Below, piece by piece: positions 16,036 to 25,423 of a stretch of DNA of 52,277 bases. This stretch comes from Alistipes sp. (GTDB lineage Bacteria > Bacteroidota > Bacteroidia > Bacteroidales > Rikenellaceae). The notes beneath the pieces were generated by a model. That model had not been told where the DNA came from and did not search any database. It saw only the letters and a list, made by a program, of their open reading frames with translations. Numbering within the stretch: the first letter of the stretch is position 1; every line of letters begins with the position of its first letter. The position numbers were made by a program, and so were the translations under genes. The stretch lies in contig JAFUOK010000028.1 of the NCBI GenBank assembly GCA_017481925.1, positions 1 to 52,277 on the forward strand. The letters are read 5' to 3'.

Positions 16036-17841
16036 ATGCAAAAACTTCGCAACATTGCAATCATTGCCCACGTCGATCACGGAAAGACTACGCTGGTCGA
16101 TAAGATGATTGTTGCGGGCCACCTGCTGCGTGGCGACAACAACACGGGCGACCTGATTATGGACAATAACGATCTGGAGCGTGAGCGCGGTATCACCATC
16201 CTCTCGAAGAACGTTTCGGTAAGATATAAAGATTACAAGATCAACATCATCGACACCCCGGGTCACGCCGACTTTGGTGGCGAGGTGGAGCGAGTGCTGA
16301 ATATGTGTGACGGCGTATTGCTGCTGGTCGATGCCTTTGAGGGCACTATGCCGCAGACACGTTTCGTATTGCAGAAGGCTCTCGCGCTTGGCAAGAAACC
16401 CATCGTAGTGGTAAACAAGGTGGACAAACCCAACTGCCGCCCCGAAGTGGTGAATGAGCAGGTGTTCGATTTGATGTTCTCGCTCAACGCTACGGAGGAG
16501 CAGTTGGATTATAAGACCATCTACGGCTCGGCAAAGCAGGGTTGGATGTCACACGTATGGAACGAGCCTACGGACTCTATAGCGCCGCTGCTCGATGCTA
16601 TCATTGACGAGATTCCCGCTCCCGAAATGGTTGAAGGAACACCGCAAATGCTTATCACATCGCTCGAATATTCGCCATACGTTGGTCGTATAGCCGTGGG
16701 TAAACTCACTCGTGGAGAGTTGCACGCCGGAGGTAACGTAACGCTTGCAAAGCGCGATGGCGAGACAAAGATCAAGACCAAGATCAAGGAGCTGATGGTG
16801 TTCGATGGTCTGGGCAAGTCGAAGGTTGAGAAGGTAGAGTGCGGTGAGATTTGCGCTATCGTAGGTATCGAGGGCTTCGAGATTGGCGACACGATCTGCG
16901 ACTATGAGAATCCCGAGCCACTGCCCCCTATCGCTATTGATGAGCCTACGATGTCGATGCTCTTCACCATCAACAACTCACCCTTCTTTGGTCGTGACGG
17001 CAAGTTTGTAACCTCTCGCCACCTGAAGGAGCGTCTGGATCGTGAGTTGGAGCGCAATCTCGCTCTGCGTGTGGAGCCGGGTCAGAATGCTGACTCATTT
17101 ATAGTGTATGGCCGTGGTGTGCTGCACCTCTCGGTATTGGTGGAGACGATGCGCCGCGAGGGATACGAGTTGCAGGTTGGTCAGCCCAAGGTTATCATCA
17201 AGGAGATCGACGGCGTAAAGTGCGAACCCGTGGAGGAGATGACCGTAGATTGCCCCGACGAGTGCGCGGGCACGGTAATCGAGATGGTTACCCGCCGCAA
17301 GGGTATGCTGACGAATATGTCATCTGATGGCGAGCGCACACGTCTGGAGTTCGACGTTCCTTCACGAGGCATTATCGGTCTGCGTTCAAATATGCTTACA
17401 GCTACGGCCGGCGAGGCTATTATGACCCACCGTCTGCGCGACTTCGAGCCGTGGATGGGCGATATCGAGATGCGTACCAACGGTTCGCTTATTGCATCCG
17501 AGACGGGTACAGCATACGCCTACTCTATCGACAAGTTGCAGGATCGTGGTCGCTTCTTCATCTCACCAATGGATGAGGTATATTGCGGTCAGGTTGTGGG
17601 CGAGAGCACCCGTCAGGGCGACATCACAATCAATGTCACGAAGGCCAAGCAGCTAACCAATATGCGTGCTTCGGGTGCTGACGACAAGGCTGTTATCGTG
17701 CCGCCCAAGGTATTCTCGTTAGAGGAGGCTCTGGAGTATATCAAGGCCGATGAATATGTAGAGGTGACACCCAAATCGATGCGTCTGAGAAAGATTCTCT
17801 TGAACGAGATTGACCGTAAACGCGCCGCAAAGCAGGAGTAA
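16036..17841 (+). CDS. typA: Ribosome-associated GTPase TypA/BipA
   Basis: This 601-aa translational GTPase has the EF-G-like order. G1 is AHVDHGKTTLVDKM (11-24), the effector region is ERERGITI, G3 is DTPGHADFGGEV, and G4 is VVNKVDKP. A beta-barrel domain II and EF-G-like domains follow, then the BipA-specific C-terminal domain with SRGIIGLRSNMLTATAGEAI and a Lys/Arg-rich end. TypA binds the 70S ribosome and helps large-subunit assembly and stress or low-temperature growth. It has its own promoter element. The 256-bp gap to rpiB contains copy B of the 130-bp repeat. Confidence 0.97.
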   Translation: MQKLRNIAIIAHVDHGKTTLVDKMIVAGHLLRGDNNTGDLIMDNNDLERERGITILSKNVSVRYKDYKINIIDTPGHADFGGEVERVLNMCDGVLLLVDAFEGTMPQTRFVLQKALALGKKPIVVVNKVDKPNCRPEVVNEQVFDLMFSLNATEEQLDYKTIYGSAKQGWMSHVWNEPTDSIAPLLDAIIDEIPAPEMVEGTPQMLITSLEYSPYVGRIAVGKLTRGELHAGGNVTLAKRDGETKIKTKIKELMVFDGLGKSKVEKVECGEICAIVGIEGFEIGDTICDYENPEPLPPIAIDEPTMSMLFTINNSPFFGRDGKFVTSRHLKERLDRELERNLALRVEPGQNADSFIVYGRGVLHLSVLVETMRREGYELQVGQPKVIIKEIDGVKCEPVEEMTVDCPDECAGTVIEMVTRRKGMLTNMSSDGERTRLEFDVPSRGIIGLRSNMLTATAGEAIMTHRLRDFEPWMGDIEMRTNGSLIASETGTAYAYSIDKLQDRGRFFISPMDEVYCGQVVGESTRQGDITINVTKAKQLTNMRASGADDKAVIVPPKVFSLEEALEYIKADEYVEVTPKSMRLRKILLNEIDRKRAAKQE

Positions 17842-17881
17842 TGTAACTCGCAGCATTAGCACTAACAAGGAGCCACTTGTG

Positions 17882-18011
17882 GCGACCAAAGTCCCTGCCT
17901 GAGGCGGGGATTTAGGGGTAATCCGCATACGCGGCTTTTCACCGCCACGGCTCGGCATAGAGTGTGAGCACTCTCTGCTCTCGCCTTAATGGCGGCGTTG
18001 GGTCAGATTTG
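17882..18011 (-). repeat. Full 130-bp intergenic repeat, copy B (inverted)
   Basis: This is the reverse complement of 11244-11373, same length and 129/130 identical; the single difference is TAAATC here against TAATTC there. It carries the same four short inverted repeats. It fills about half of the gap between typA and rpiB, about 6.5 kb from copy A. Sequence just outside the shared unit differs from copy A, apart from a loose CCGCATTTG-like extension shared with the deleted copy. Confidence 0.92.
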
Positions 18012-18097
18012 CAAATGCGGACAAAGTCCGCAAGATATGCATTATTAAGCACGAGACTTGACCATTTATGTAATAAAATATATAAACATATAAGATT

Positions 18098-18532
18098 ATG
18101 GAGAAAATTGGTATTGCCTGCGACCACGCAGGTTATCAGATGAAAGAGTTTTTGGTTGGTTACCTTTCGTCGAAGGGTTTTGACGTCGTAGATTTCGGCA
18201 CTTACTCCGAGGAGAGCATCGACTACCCCGACTTCGGTCACGCCCTGTCTTCGGCTATCGAGGCTGGCGAGATGGTTCGCGGTATTGGTCTTTGTGGCTC
18301 GGGCGAGGGTATGGCTATGACGCTGAACAAGCACCAGGGCATACGTGCCGGTCTGTGCTGGAACACCGACGTTGCAGGCCTTATCCGCCAGCACAACAAC
18401 GCCAACGTAGTGGTTCTGCCCGCACGTTTTATCTCTAACGACGAGGCTATGGCTATTGTGGAGAAGTTCCTCACGACCGACTTTGAGGGTGGCCGCCACA
18501 TCGCTCGCGTAGAGAAGATTGCTTGCAAATAA
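18098..18532 (+). CDS. rpiB: Ribose-5-phosphate isomerase B
   Basis: This 144-aa protein is of typical RpiB/LacAB length. N-terminal IGIACDHAGYQMKEFL carries the phosphate/substrate residues, and GIGLCGSGEGMAMTLNK has the catalytic-base Cys. The C-terminal HNNANVVVLPARF matches the substrate-closing segment with conserved Asn. It interconverts ribose-5-phosphate and ribulose-5-phosphate in the pentose phosphate pathway. No TAnnTTTG box was found directly upstream. It may be read from typA through the repeat or from an unrecognised promoter. The ATPase gene follows after 22 nt. Confidence 0.95.
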   Translation: MEKIGIACDHAGYQMKEFLVGYLSSKGFDVVDFGTYSEESIDYPDFGHALSSAIEAGEMVRGIGLCGSGEGMAMTLNKHQGIRAGLCWNTDVAGLIRQHNNANVVVLPARFISNDEAMAIVEKFLTTDFEGGRHIARVEKIACK

Positions 18533-18554
18533 CAACAAAAAAAACGACTAACCA

Positions 18555-20099
18555 ATGTATAAGGATTCGCAACTCTATGTGGCTCACTCTTCAGCGGGGC
18601 CCATTCACATCATAGGCAAGATGGCCAACCGCCACGGTCTGATTGCCGGCGCTACGGGTACGGGTAAGACCGTCACCTTGCAGGTGCTGGCCGAGACCTT
18701 CTCCGAGGCGGGTGTACCCTGCTTTATGGCCGATATGAAGGGTGATTTGTCGGGCATCTCGCAGACGGGTCGCCTGAGCGGTTTTATCGAGAAGCGCTGT
18801 GCAGAGTTTGGCATCGACCCTACGGCATTGCAGTTCAAGGGTTGTCCCGTGCGTCTGTTTGACGTTTATGGCAAGAAGGGTCATCCGATGCGCACAACAG
18901 TCGAGCAGATGGGCTCGATGTTGCTGGCGCGCCTGCTTGATCTGAACGACACACAGTCGGGCGTTCTGGCACTCACATTCCGCATTGCCGAGGATGAGCA
19001 GCTGCCGCTGGTCGACATGAAAGATTTGCGCCTTATGCTGGACTATGTAGCAAAGAATGCCGACCGCTACTCTACTACCTATGGCAACGTATCGACGGCC
19101 ACTATCGGCGCCATACAGCGTTCTCTTCTGACACTTGCCGAGCAAGGCGGCGACAAGTTCTTCGGCGAGCCTGCGTTCGACATCTACGATCTGTTGCAGA
19201 CCGAGGGCGGACGTGGTGTGATGAATATCCTGGCAGCTGACGAGTTGATGTTGCAGCCCAAGCTGTACTCTACATTCCTGATGTGGTTGCTCACCTCAAT
19301 ATATGAGAAGATGCCCGAGATTGGTGATATGGAGCTGCCGAAGATGGTATTCTTCTTCGATGAGGCGCATATGCTCTTCAAGGATACATCACGTGCGCTG
19401 ACCGACAAGATCGAGCAGATCGTACGACTGATTCGTTCGAAGGGTATCGGCATCTACTTCATCTCGCAGTCGCCATCCGACCTGCCCGAGGCTATTCTGG
19501 GTCAGTGCGGTAACCGTGTGCAGCACGCCCTGCGTGCCTTCACGCCCAAGGATCAGGCTGCCGTGAAGGCTGCGGCGCAGACCTTCCGTCCCAACCCCGC
19601 CTTCTCTACCGAGCGAGAGATCCTGGAACTTGGCACAGGCGAGGCGTTGGTATCGTTCCTTGATGAGAAGGGAGCACCTTCGGTCGTAGAGCGTGCAAAG
19701 ATTCTCTTCCCACTAAGTCAGATCGGAGCCATAACTGACGAGCAGCGAGCAGCGCTCATATCGTCATCTCGCATCGCAGGCAAATATGACGAGGCTGTAG
19801 ATCGCGAGTCTGCCTTCGAGAAGATTCTCAAGCAGCGTGAGCAGGCCCAGGCAGAGGCGCAAGCCGCAGCTGAAGCCGAGGCAGAGCGCGAGCGTGAGGA
19901 GCAGTTGGCCAAGGAGCAGGAGAAGGCTGCGAAGAAGCGATCAGGCGGACTAAAGAAGAGTATTCTCGGTAGCATCATCGGTACTGCCGCCACCTACTTC
20001 GCCAAGACGTTGGCACAGCAGATGGCCCGCAAAATCACGGGTGGCACGATACGCACCACAACAAAAAAGAAGAAGACGACAACAAAGAAGAAGAGATAA
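18555..20099 (+). CDS. HerA-like ATPase of the DUF853 family
   Basis: This 514-aa P-loop ATPase related to HerA/FtsK-type motors is the DUF853 (YjgR-like) group. Walker A is AGATGTGKTVT (about 32-42), Walker B is MVFFFDEAHMLF (near 264), and a conserved IYFISQSPSDLPEAILGQCG sensor follows. Residues from about 425 on are a charged Ala/Glu coiled coil, then a small hydrophobic stretch (SILGSIIGTAATYFA) and a Lys/Thr-rich tail of about 14 residues. The cellular role of DUF853 is not established. No nuclease such as NurA adjoins it, so a HerA-type repair or defence role has no local support. It lies in an operon with rpiB and ends at a strong terminator. Confidence 0.88.
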   Translation: MYKDSQLYVAHSSAGPIHIIGKMANRHGLIAGATGTGKTVTLQVLAETFSEAGVPCFMADMKGDLSGISQTGRLSGFIEKRCAEFGIDPTALQFKGCPVRLFDVYGKKGHPMRTTVEQMGSMLLARLLDLNDTQSGVLALTFRIAEDEQLPLVDMKDLRLMLDYVAKNADRYSTTYGNVSTATIGAIQRSLLTLAEQGGDKFFGEPAFDIYDLLQTEGGRGVMNILAADELMLQPKLYSTFLMWLLTSIYEKMPEIGDMELPKMVFFFDEAHMLFKDTSRALTDKIEQIVRLIRSKGIGIYFISQSPSDLPEAILGQCGNRVQHALRAFTPKDQAAVKAAAQTFRPNPAFSTEREILELGTGEALVSFLDEKGAPSVVERAKILFPLSQIGAITDEQRAALISSSRIAGKYDEAVDRESAFEKILKQREQAQAEAQAAAEAEAEREREEQLAKEQEKAAKKRSGGLKKSILGSIIGTAATYFAKTLAQQMARKITGGTIRTTTKKKKTTTKKKR

Positions 20100-20100
20100 C

Positions 20101-20138
20101 AAAAAGACCGCCTCGCAGAGTTGCAAGGCGGTCTTTTT
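20101..20138. terminator. Bidirectional terminator
   Basis: AAAAAGACCGCCT and AGGCGGTCTTTTT flank a short internal GCA/TGC stem. The hairpin separates the converging ATPase and outer-membrane barrel genes. Confidence 0.92.
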
Positions 20139-20156
20139 ATTTTGCTAACGACTCTT

Positions 20157-21815
20157 TTACAATGTGAACTTTACACCCACCATACCCTCGGCTGTCGAGC
20201 GGTAGTAGTTGAGCCACTCATAGACCTTGCTGCCCATGAGATTGCGGCCCTCGGCATAGACGGCCCAGCGATCGTTGATACGCCACTCCACCTCAACACC
20301 GAGTGTAAAGGTTCCATCAGTCTTCGTATAGCCGAACTGCGGCTGACCATCCTCTGCTATAGCATCGCTCAAAGTCATCCACTTGATGGCACTTGCATAG
20401 TCGAGATTCACGCCTGCACGCACCTTGCGCGAGAGGTAGCGCAGTGACGCACCCACGTTGAAGTTGGGGCGATTGCTATAATAATCGTCATAATTCTCCC
20501 ACGCATAAACGCCAGCACGCACCTCTGCCTCGAAGGCAGCAACGGGACGCAACAGAGCCTGCGCATCCAATCGCAGAGTATGCTGGTAGGCATCGGCAAA
20601 GTTGTAGTCGGCACCCGTGCTATACCAATAGAGGTGGTTATCGGCAAGCGATAACTCTGCCGAGAGGTTATAAGCAAACACTCCGCCTCCCACATTACCG
20701 CCAAAACCCACACGGCCATTATATGACGTCTCGTTGGGTTGAGCAGCCACAGCCTCCGCCACGCCGCTGGTGCCACGCAGATAGGGATTTGCAAACATCA
20801 GCGTCGCAAAATCGTTGCGGCGTAACTCACCATCCACCTCAACAAATGGAACAAAGCCCTCTGTGGTATTCTTCCACGACATTCTTAGGTAAGGGAATAT
20901 GTGGTGCGGGCTATCTGACGAGCCCTTCACGTTATCGTAGTAATAATCGGCACCTATCAAGAACTCCATACGTTCACTCTCCAGACCATAGCGGGCACCG
21001 ATGCTGAAGATATTGTTTCGATAATTCTTCAACGCCTTATAACCGAAGGCTCCGTCATAGCCTACATTAAGGCGCAGAACATGCTTACCAACCATCTTGG
21101 CCACAGATGCCGAAGCCGCCACAGTCGATTGATTGAAGTCGCCCACATCCACACCATCGAGGAAGTATGAACCGCGAGCCTCGACGTTGAAGTTCCAGCG
21201 GCTCAGATCGGTGAAATCGTCGCCGAAGCGAATCTTTCCTTCGGCACGACCGAACGAAATCTTCTCGCCCAAAGTAGGATAGCGGTGGCGCAGACGATGG
21301 TCCGCCGCAAGATCTACCTCCAGCAGGCGCTCGCCCACAAACAGACCTGCACGGCCGCCGATGCGGTTATCCATCTGCGAAGTGTTGCTCGAAACCTTAT
21401 CGCCCAGCAGATTATATCGCGAGCGGAAGTCGCCCCAGTGGTTGGCGTAGGCCATAGCATAGCCACGATCCTTATTATAGGTCGATAGATACAGATCCGC
21501 CTCACTTGCCAGAGGCACGCCAATAGCGGCACGGGCGTAGAGCGGACGTGAACGGGAATAGTCCCAATAGGTGATTGTCGCAGGGCGGAAATTCTCGGTC
21601 ATCAGCGAAGTTTCGAACGATCGCGGCGTAATGGTATAATCCACATCGGGACGCAGCATCACCGTATCGGTCATATCGGGAACTATCGATAGCTTCTGTG
21701 CCGTACTGACCGTCGGGGTGTAGTCCTTCGACACCTCAACCTGCTTCTGCACCTGCGCCTGCAAGGCATAGGGCGCAATGGCAAGCAACAATATGATGTA
21801 ATATAATCTTCTCAT
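20157..21815 (-). CDS. Outer-membrane beta-barrel protein (TonB-receptor-like)
   Basis: This 552-aa protein has a signal peptide (MRRLYYIILLLAIAPYALQA) and a Gln/Val-rich N-terminus (VQKQVEVSKDYTPTVSTAQK). The rest alternates aromatic and small residues in amphipathic strands typical of outer-membrane barrels, ending in MVGVKFTL with a terminal hydrophobic residue suited to BAM recognition. No TonB box or plug domain is obvious, so a receptor role is not supported; it could be a structural porin-like partner. It starts 2 nt after the 1000-aa TPR gene, which strongly suggests they act together at the envelope. Confidence 0.75.
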   Translation of the reverse strand: MRRLYYIILLLAIAPYALQAQVQKQVEVSKDYTPTVSTAQKLSIVPDMTDTVMLRPDVDYTITPRSFETSLMTENFRPATITYWDYSRSRPLYARAAIGVPLASEADLYLSTYNKDRGYAMAYANHWGDFRSRYNLLGDKVSSNTSQMDNRIGGRAGLFVGERLLEVDLAADHRLRHRYPTLGEKISFGRAEGKIRFGDDFTDLSRWNFNVEARGSYFLDGVDVGDFNQSTVAASASVAKMVGKHVLRLNVGYDGAFGYKALKNYRNNIFSIGARYGLESERMEFLIGADYYYDNVKGSSDSPHHIFPYLRMSWKNTTEGFVPFVEVDGELRRNDFATLMFANPYLRGTSGVAEAVAAQPNETSYNGRVGFGGNVGGGVFAYNLSAELSLADNHLYWYSTGADYNFADAYQHTLRLDAQALLRPVAAFEAEVRAGVYAWENYDDYYSNRPNFNVGASLRYLSRKVRAGVNLDYASAIKWMTLSDAIAEDGQPQFGYTKTDGTFTLGVEVEWRINDRWAVYAEGRNLMGSKVYEWLNYYRSTAEGMVGVKFTL

Positions 21816-21817
21816 CT

Positions 21818-24800
21818 CTACTCCATTTTAGCAATTTTCTCCTTTGCCTCGGCCACGATACCATCGTCGGCGGGCGAGTAACCATCCACAACACTCTGAT
21901 ATGTTGCACGAGCCTGGAAGGCATCACCTCGGCTCATATAAATATCGCCGAGCAAGATAAACGACTTGGCCAGCCAATAGTTCTGCGGCGTCTTGCTATC
22001 CGAGAAGGCATAGACCATCTCCTCGGCCTTGTCGTATCGCTTAGCAGCGTATTCCGCCTCAATCAAGCGATAGCGAGCCTCGGCACCCTCGGCACTCTTA
22101 AACTCCGAAGAGAGCGTCTTAAAGACCTCCAATGCCTCCGCCTGCTTACCCTCGCGCAACAGCACCGAAGCCTTGGCGTGGCGAGCCTTGCGGCGTGCCA
22201 CCTCCGTCACACCACTCATTCGCTCCACATCGTCAGCCATAGCCACCAACGCGGCATCGTCAGCATATTTAAGCGTCGATGAAATGTAGCCCGAAGCGGC
22301 ATTTGTCTTGGTCTTGGCAACCTGCGTCTCGTCGTAGAGCGAACGATATGCCTTGGCCGCCTCCTCATAACGTTCACGCTCGTAGCACATCGTAGCCAGA
22401 CGCTCCAGCACACGCTCCGAGTACTGGGTATGGCCCTGCGCGGCAAGTTCCGAGAGCGAAGCGATAGCCTCCTCGTCACGACCATCACGCACGTGGCAGT
22501 CACTCAGGAAGAAGAGCGCATCGTTGCGGTAGTAACCCTTCGGGTAGTTATTCAGATAGTTACGAAGACTTACGGCAGCCTCCGTTGTCTTATTGTCGAG
22601 ATATAGTTTCTGTGCGGCAGCATATGAGAGCGAGTCACGCGTCATATCGCTCACGTTGCTCTCCAGACCCGCACGCTCGGCATAGGCGAAATAGCCATCG
22701 GCATTGCCCTGCGCCATATAGATATCACGTATGCCCTGCAAAGCACTCTTCGACTGCGACGACTGGGGCGAGGACTTCACCACACGGTCATAGTACTCCA
22801 GAGCCTTATCGCGTTCGCCCAGATTCATATACGCTAGACCCAGATCCGACAATGCCTGCGTATGATATTGCGACGTAGGATATTGAACAACAAACTCCTC
22901 CAGCGTACGCACGCCATCGGCATAACGTTCCTGCATGATATAGGTTCGACCCAACTCGTATGTCGCCGCATCGATATAGTCGCCACGATCGGCTCGCACG
23001 ATACTCTGCAATGCCGCAATCTTATCGGCTGTCTTATTCTGCACGCCAAGAGTTATGGCACGCTGATATTGAGCGTAGTAACGTCCTGCCTGATTTGAGG
23101 CTATGGCACGGTCGTAGTACTGCACCGCCTCGGCATACTGACGTGTGGCATAGCGCACATCGCCCATACGGTTATACGCATCGGCACGATATTCATCACT
23201 CTTTGTTCGCACCTTCAAAAACTCCTCAAAGGCCTTTGACGCCGAAGTCATATCGCCATCATTAAAGTAGCAATAACCCATATTATACTGCGCCATAGCA
23301 TACTCCTCACCCGTTTTGGGAGCACGTGCAACGAAGTTGCGATAACGCTGCAACGCCGTGCGCACATCGCCCTTCGCATAGGCGATCTCGCCCAACCAGA
23401 ACGAAGCCAATGCGCTATACTTTGCATTCGAAGAGCCCGTACCCAACGACTCCTTAAGCGAAGCCTCCGCCTCGGCCAGTTCACCTTCGGTGTAGGCCTC
23501 CAGGCCGTTGAAATAGGCTATCTTCTGCAATGCCAGCAGAGCATCGCCATCGGGGTTGGGCATACTCTTCAGCGCATCGTAAGCATCAGCATAGTTGTGA
23601 GAGTTATAGTATGCGGCAATGAGCAGTTTGCGGGCATCGGAGAATCGTGCAGACGAGGGATAGAGCGCCATATAACGATTCAGCACGTTGATAGCCTCAT
23701 TGAAGTGACCACCACCCTGCTGCTCATAGAGCAATTTTCCATAGTTAAACAGAGCATCCTCTGCTATGGCCTTATCATATTCGGCACTCGACGCCATAGC
23801 AAACGAGTGCACGGCATTGGTCTTGTCGCCAGCACGCAGATAGCAATCGGCCAAGTGGTACGATGCATTCTGCGTAAGCATATCGTCCGCACCACACGCC
23901 TCACGCAGATGTGGCAACGCATCAGAATAGAGAGCCTGACGATAGAGCGAGTAGCCTATAATATAGTTCTCCAGGCGGCCCATCTCGCCACCTGCCGAGC
24001 GGTAGGCATTCATATACTTCACAGCCGCAGCATAGTCATCCAGCTGAAACCACGACTCGGCCATAATGCGACGTATCTGCTGTGCCTGCTCATCGGTTGT
24101 GCGCTCCATCAGGGCATCACCCTGCGCCACGACGGCACGGTAGTCGCCATCCTTAAAATCGATCTGCATCAGATAGAAGGGCATCAAATCACGATAAATG
24201 GGGCTCTGCGTCAGCGCCTGGAAACCCTGTCGCGAAGCTTCCAGATCACCCTCGGCATAGGCCATATATGATGTGTAGTATGTTGCGTGGTCGGCATAGT
24301 CGCTACCTGCCGCAATACGGGCAAAATATGGTTTGGCGTCAGCATAACGATCCTCCATAAATGCCATATAACCCATACGCAGGTCGTAACGGTCGCGCTG
24401 TTGTGGCGAGAGGAACTGATAATTCACCTTCGAGAGTTCCTGCTTGGCCAGCACAACATCATCCTCCATGCAGTAGTAGGCTCCGAGTGCATATTGCACA
24501 TCATTCTTGTATGGCGATGAGTGATACTCGGCAAGGAATCGCTTAAGGCGAGCGGCCGAATCCACCATCTTGAGCTCCACATCGCACAGCGCAACGTAGT
24601 AGTCGATCTTCTCAATCAGGGCGCGATCTCTCACACTTGACAGTTGCCCACGAGCCGACAGCAGCTCCGTGCGAGACTCTATCCAATGGCCAAAATCGTA
24701 GAGAGCCACACCTCGCTCCACGGCTTTAAGCACAGACGCACGCTCGGCGTTGTTTTGCGCCGCCAACTGCGAAAGAGCACCCACGAGCAAGAGGGATAAA

Positions 24801-24820
24801 AGAAATATTTTTTTTCGCAT
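21818..24820 (-). CDS. Large periplasmic TPR-repeat protein
   Basis: This 1000-aa protein has a signal peptide (MRKKIFLLSLLLVGALSQLAA) and then TPR-like helical repeats over nearly its whole length. Examples are DYAAAVKYMNAYRSAGG, YAKGDVRTALQRYRNFVA, GDMTSASKAFEEFLKV and GERDKALEYYDRVVK. Several repeats fit the YbgF/BamD-type spacing with Tyr-Pro-x-Ser-x-Tyr between units. Such solenoids bind partner proteins in the periplasm. It is the first gene of a two-gene operon with an outer-membrane barrel protein. A scaffold or assembly factor for that barrel, or for surface polysaccharide or protein export, is inference; the pair is not recognised as a named system. Confidence 0.82.
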   Translation of the reverse strand: MRKKIFLLSLLLVGALSQLAAQNNAERASVLKAVERGVALYDFGHWIESRTELLSARGQLSSVRDRALIEKIDYYVALCDVELKMVDSAARLKRFLAEYHSSPYKNDVQYALGAYYCMEDDVVLAKQELSKVNYQFLSPQQRDRYDLRMGYMAFMEDRYADAKPYFARIAAGSDYADHATYYTSYMAYAEGDLEASRQGFQALTQSPIYRDLMPFYLMQIDFKDGDYRAVVAQGDALMERTTDEQAQQIRRIMAESWFQLDDYAAAVKYMNAYRSAGGEMGRLENYIIGYSLYRQALYSDALPHLREACGADDMLTQNASYHLADCYLRAGDKTNAVHSFAMASSAEYDKAIAEDALFNYGKLLYEQQGGGHFNEAINVLNRYMALYPSSARFSDARKLLIAAYYNSHNYADAYDALKSMPNPDGDALLALQKIAYFNGLEAYTEGELAEAEASLKESLGTGSSNAKYSALASFWLGEIAYAKGDVRTALQRYRNFVARAPKTGEEYAMAQYNMGYCYFNDGDMTSASKAFEEFLKVRTKSDEYRADAYNRMGDVRYATRQYAEAVQYYDRAIASNQAGRYYAQYQRAITLGVQNKTADKIAALQSIVRADRGDYIDAATYELGRTYIMQERYADGVRTLEEFVVQYPTSQYHTQALSDLGLAYMNLGERDKALEYYDRVVKSSPQSSQSKSALQGIRDIYMAQGNADGYFAYAERAGLESNVSDMTRDSLSYAAAQKLYLDNKTTEAAVSLRNYLNNYPKGYYRNDALFFLSDCHVRDGRDEEAIASLSELAAQGHTQYSERVLERLATMCYERERYEEAAKAYRSLYDETQVAKTKTNAASGYISSTLKYADDAALVAMADDVERMSGVTEVARRKARHAKASVLLREGKQAEALEVFKTLSSEFKSAEGAEARYRLIEAEYAAKRYDKAEEMVYAFSDSKTPQNYWLAKSFILLGDIYMSRGDAFQARATYQSVVDGYSPADDGIVAEAKEKIAKME

Positions 24821-24843
24821 AATTTCACGACATTTATATTTTA

Positions 24844-24875
24844 CAAAGGTAACTATTTTAGAGTAATTCTCCCAA
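24844..24875 (-). promoter_or_regulatory. Promoter of the TPR/barrel operon
   Basis: The minus-strand -7 box TACCTTTG (24844-24851) is preceded after 21 nt by TTG (24873-24875). The leader is about 20 nt. Confidence 0.62.
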
Positions 24876-24904
24876 CATTAGGAACGATTATTGTCACTCG
24901 AATA

Positions 24905-24935
24905 TTGTACTCCAAGGGCGCACTGGCTCACTTTG
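24905..24935 (+). promoter_or_regulatory. Promoter of the OsmC-like gene
   Basis: TTG (24905-24907), 20 nt and TCACTTTG (24928-24935, one mismatch) stand about 38 nt before the ATG at 24974. It is arranged back to back with the TPR operon promoter. Confidence 0.52.
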
Positions 24936-24973
24936 CAACCAAAGAGACAATTTTCTATCAAAAGCGAGTAATT

Positions 24974-25384
24974 ATGAACAACAAACAAAAAGTCACCGTT
25001 GAACTGCGCAACGGCAAATTCCGTCTGCCAAATGGCTCACGCCTCGAAGAGTTAAACCCCAAAGCGCTGCTGCTCTGCGCCACGGCGCAGTGTGCGGGCT
25101 ACACAGTTATGGGCATCCTAAATCAAGACCACATCACACCAAAGCGGTTGGAGCTCACCATCGAGGGCACGCTCGACACACCCAAGCTGCAGGCCGACAG
25201 CCGCTTCATAGGCTTCAGCATCGCCTACAATGTCGAGTGCCGCTCAATGAGCGACCAACGTGCAGTCAGCGAAGCCATCCGTGACGCACAAGATCGCCTG
25301 TGTGGACTCGTGGCACTGCTGAAGTGCGCTGCTCCCGTCTCGCACGAGATCTCGATCGTCAGCACCGAAACAGTGAAGGTCTGA
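24974..25384 (+). CDS. OsmC/Ohr family protein
   Basis: This 136-aa protein has the OsmC fold. The two redox cysteines are recognisable: one in the helix LLLCATAQCAGYTVMGIL and the second in LVALLKCAAPVS, matching the C(x)PVS context of OsmC. Relatives use this pair to reduce organic hydroperoxides with lipoyl or other thiol partners. Some Bacteroidota members act in other thiol chemistry, so the substrate is open. The start is set at 24974 (MNNKQKVTVEL) because the longer frame from 24905 runs through the promoter. The first Cys of LLLC is extra relative to the usual motif. Confidence 0.85.
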   Translation: MNNKQKVTVELRNGKFRLPNGSRLEELNPKALLLCATAQCAGYTVMGILNQDHITPKRLELTIEGTLDTPKLQADSRFIGFSIAYNVECRSMSDQRAVSEAIRDAQDRLCGLVALLKCAAPVSHEISIVSTETVKV

Positions 25385-25392
25385 AAAGAAAA

Positions 25393-25415
25393 GCCCGACC
25401 TTCTTATGGTCGGGC
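25393..25415 (-). terminator. Terminator between converging osmC-like and M64 genes
   Basis: GCCCGACC, loop TTCTTAT and GGTCGGGC form an 8-bp GC-rich stem. In the minus-strand RNA it is followed by UUUUCUUUU, so it mainly serves the M64 gene ending at 25424. On the plus side the tail is only weakly T-rich. Confidence 0.82.
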
Positions 25416-25423
25416 AAATTCTT

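Noticed and set aside
18555..20099. HerA-NurA type DNA repair or HerA-based defence system
   Set aside because: The ATPase is of the DUF853 group, and no nuclease or SIR2/DUF4297 partner gene is adjacent.
23597..24271. 224-aa plus-strand reading frame opposite the large TPR gene
   Set aside because: It is antisense to a TPR solenoid with clear repeats; the frame exists because of codon bias in the real gene.
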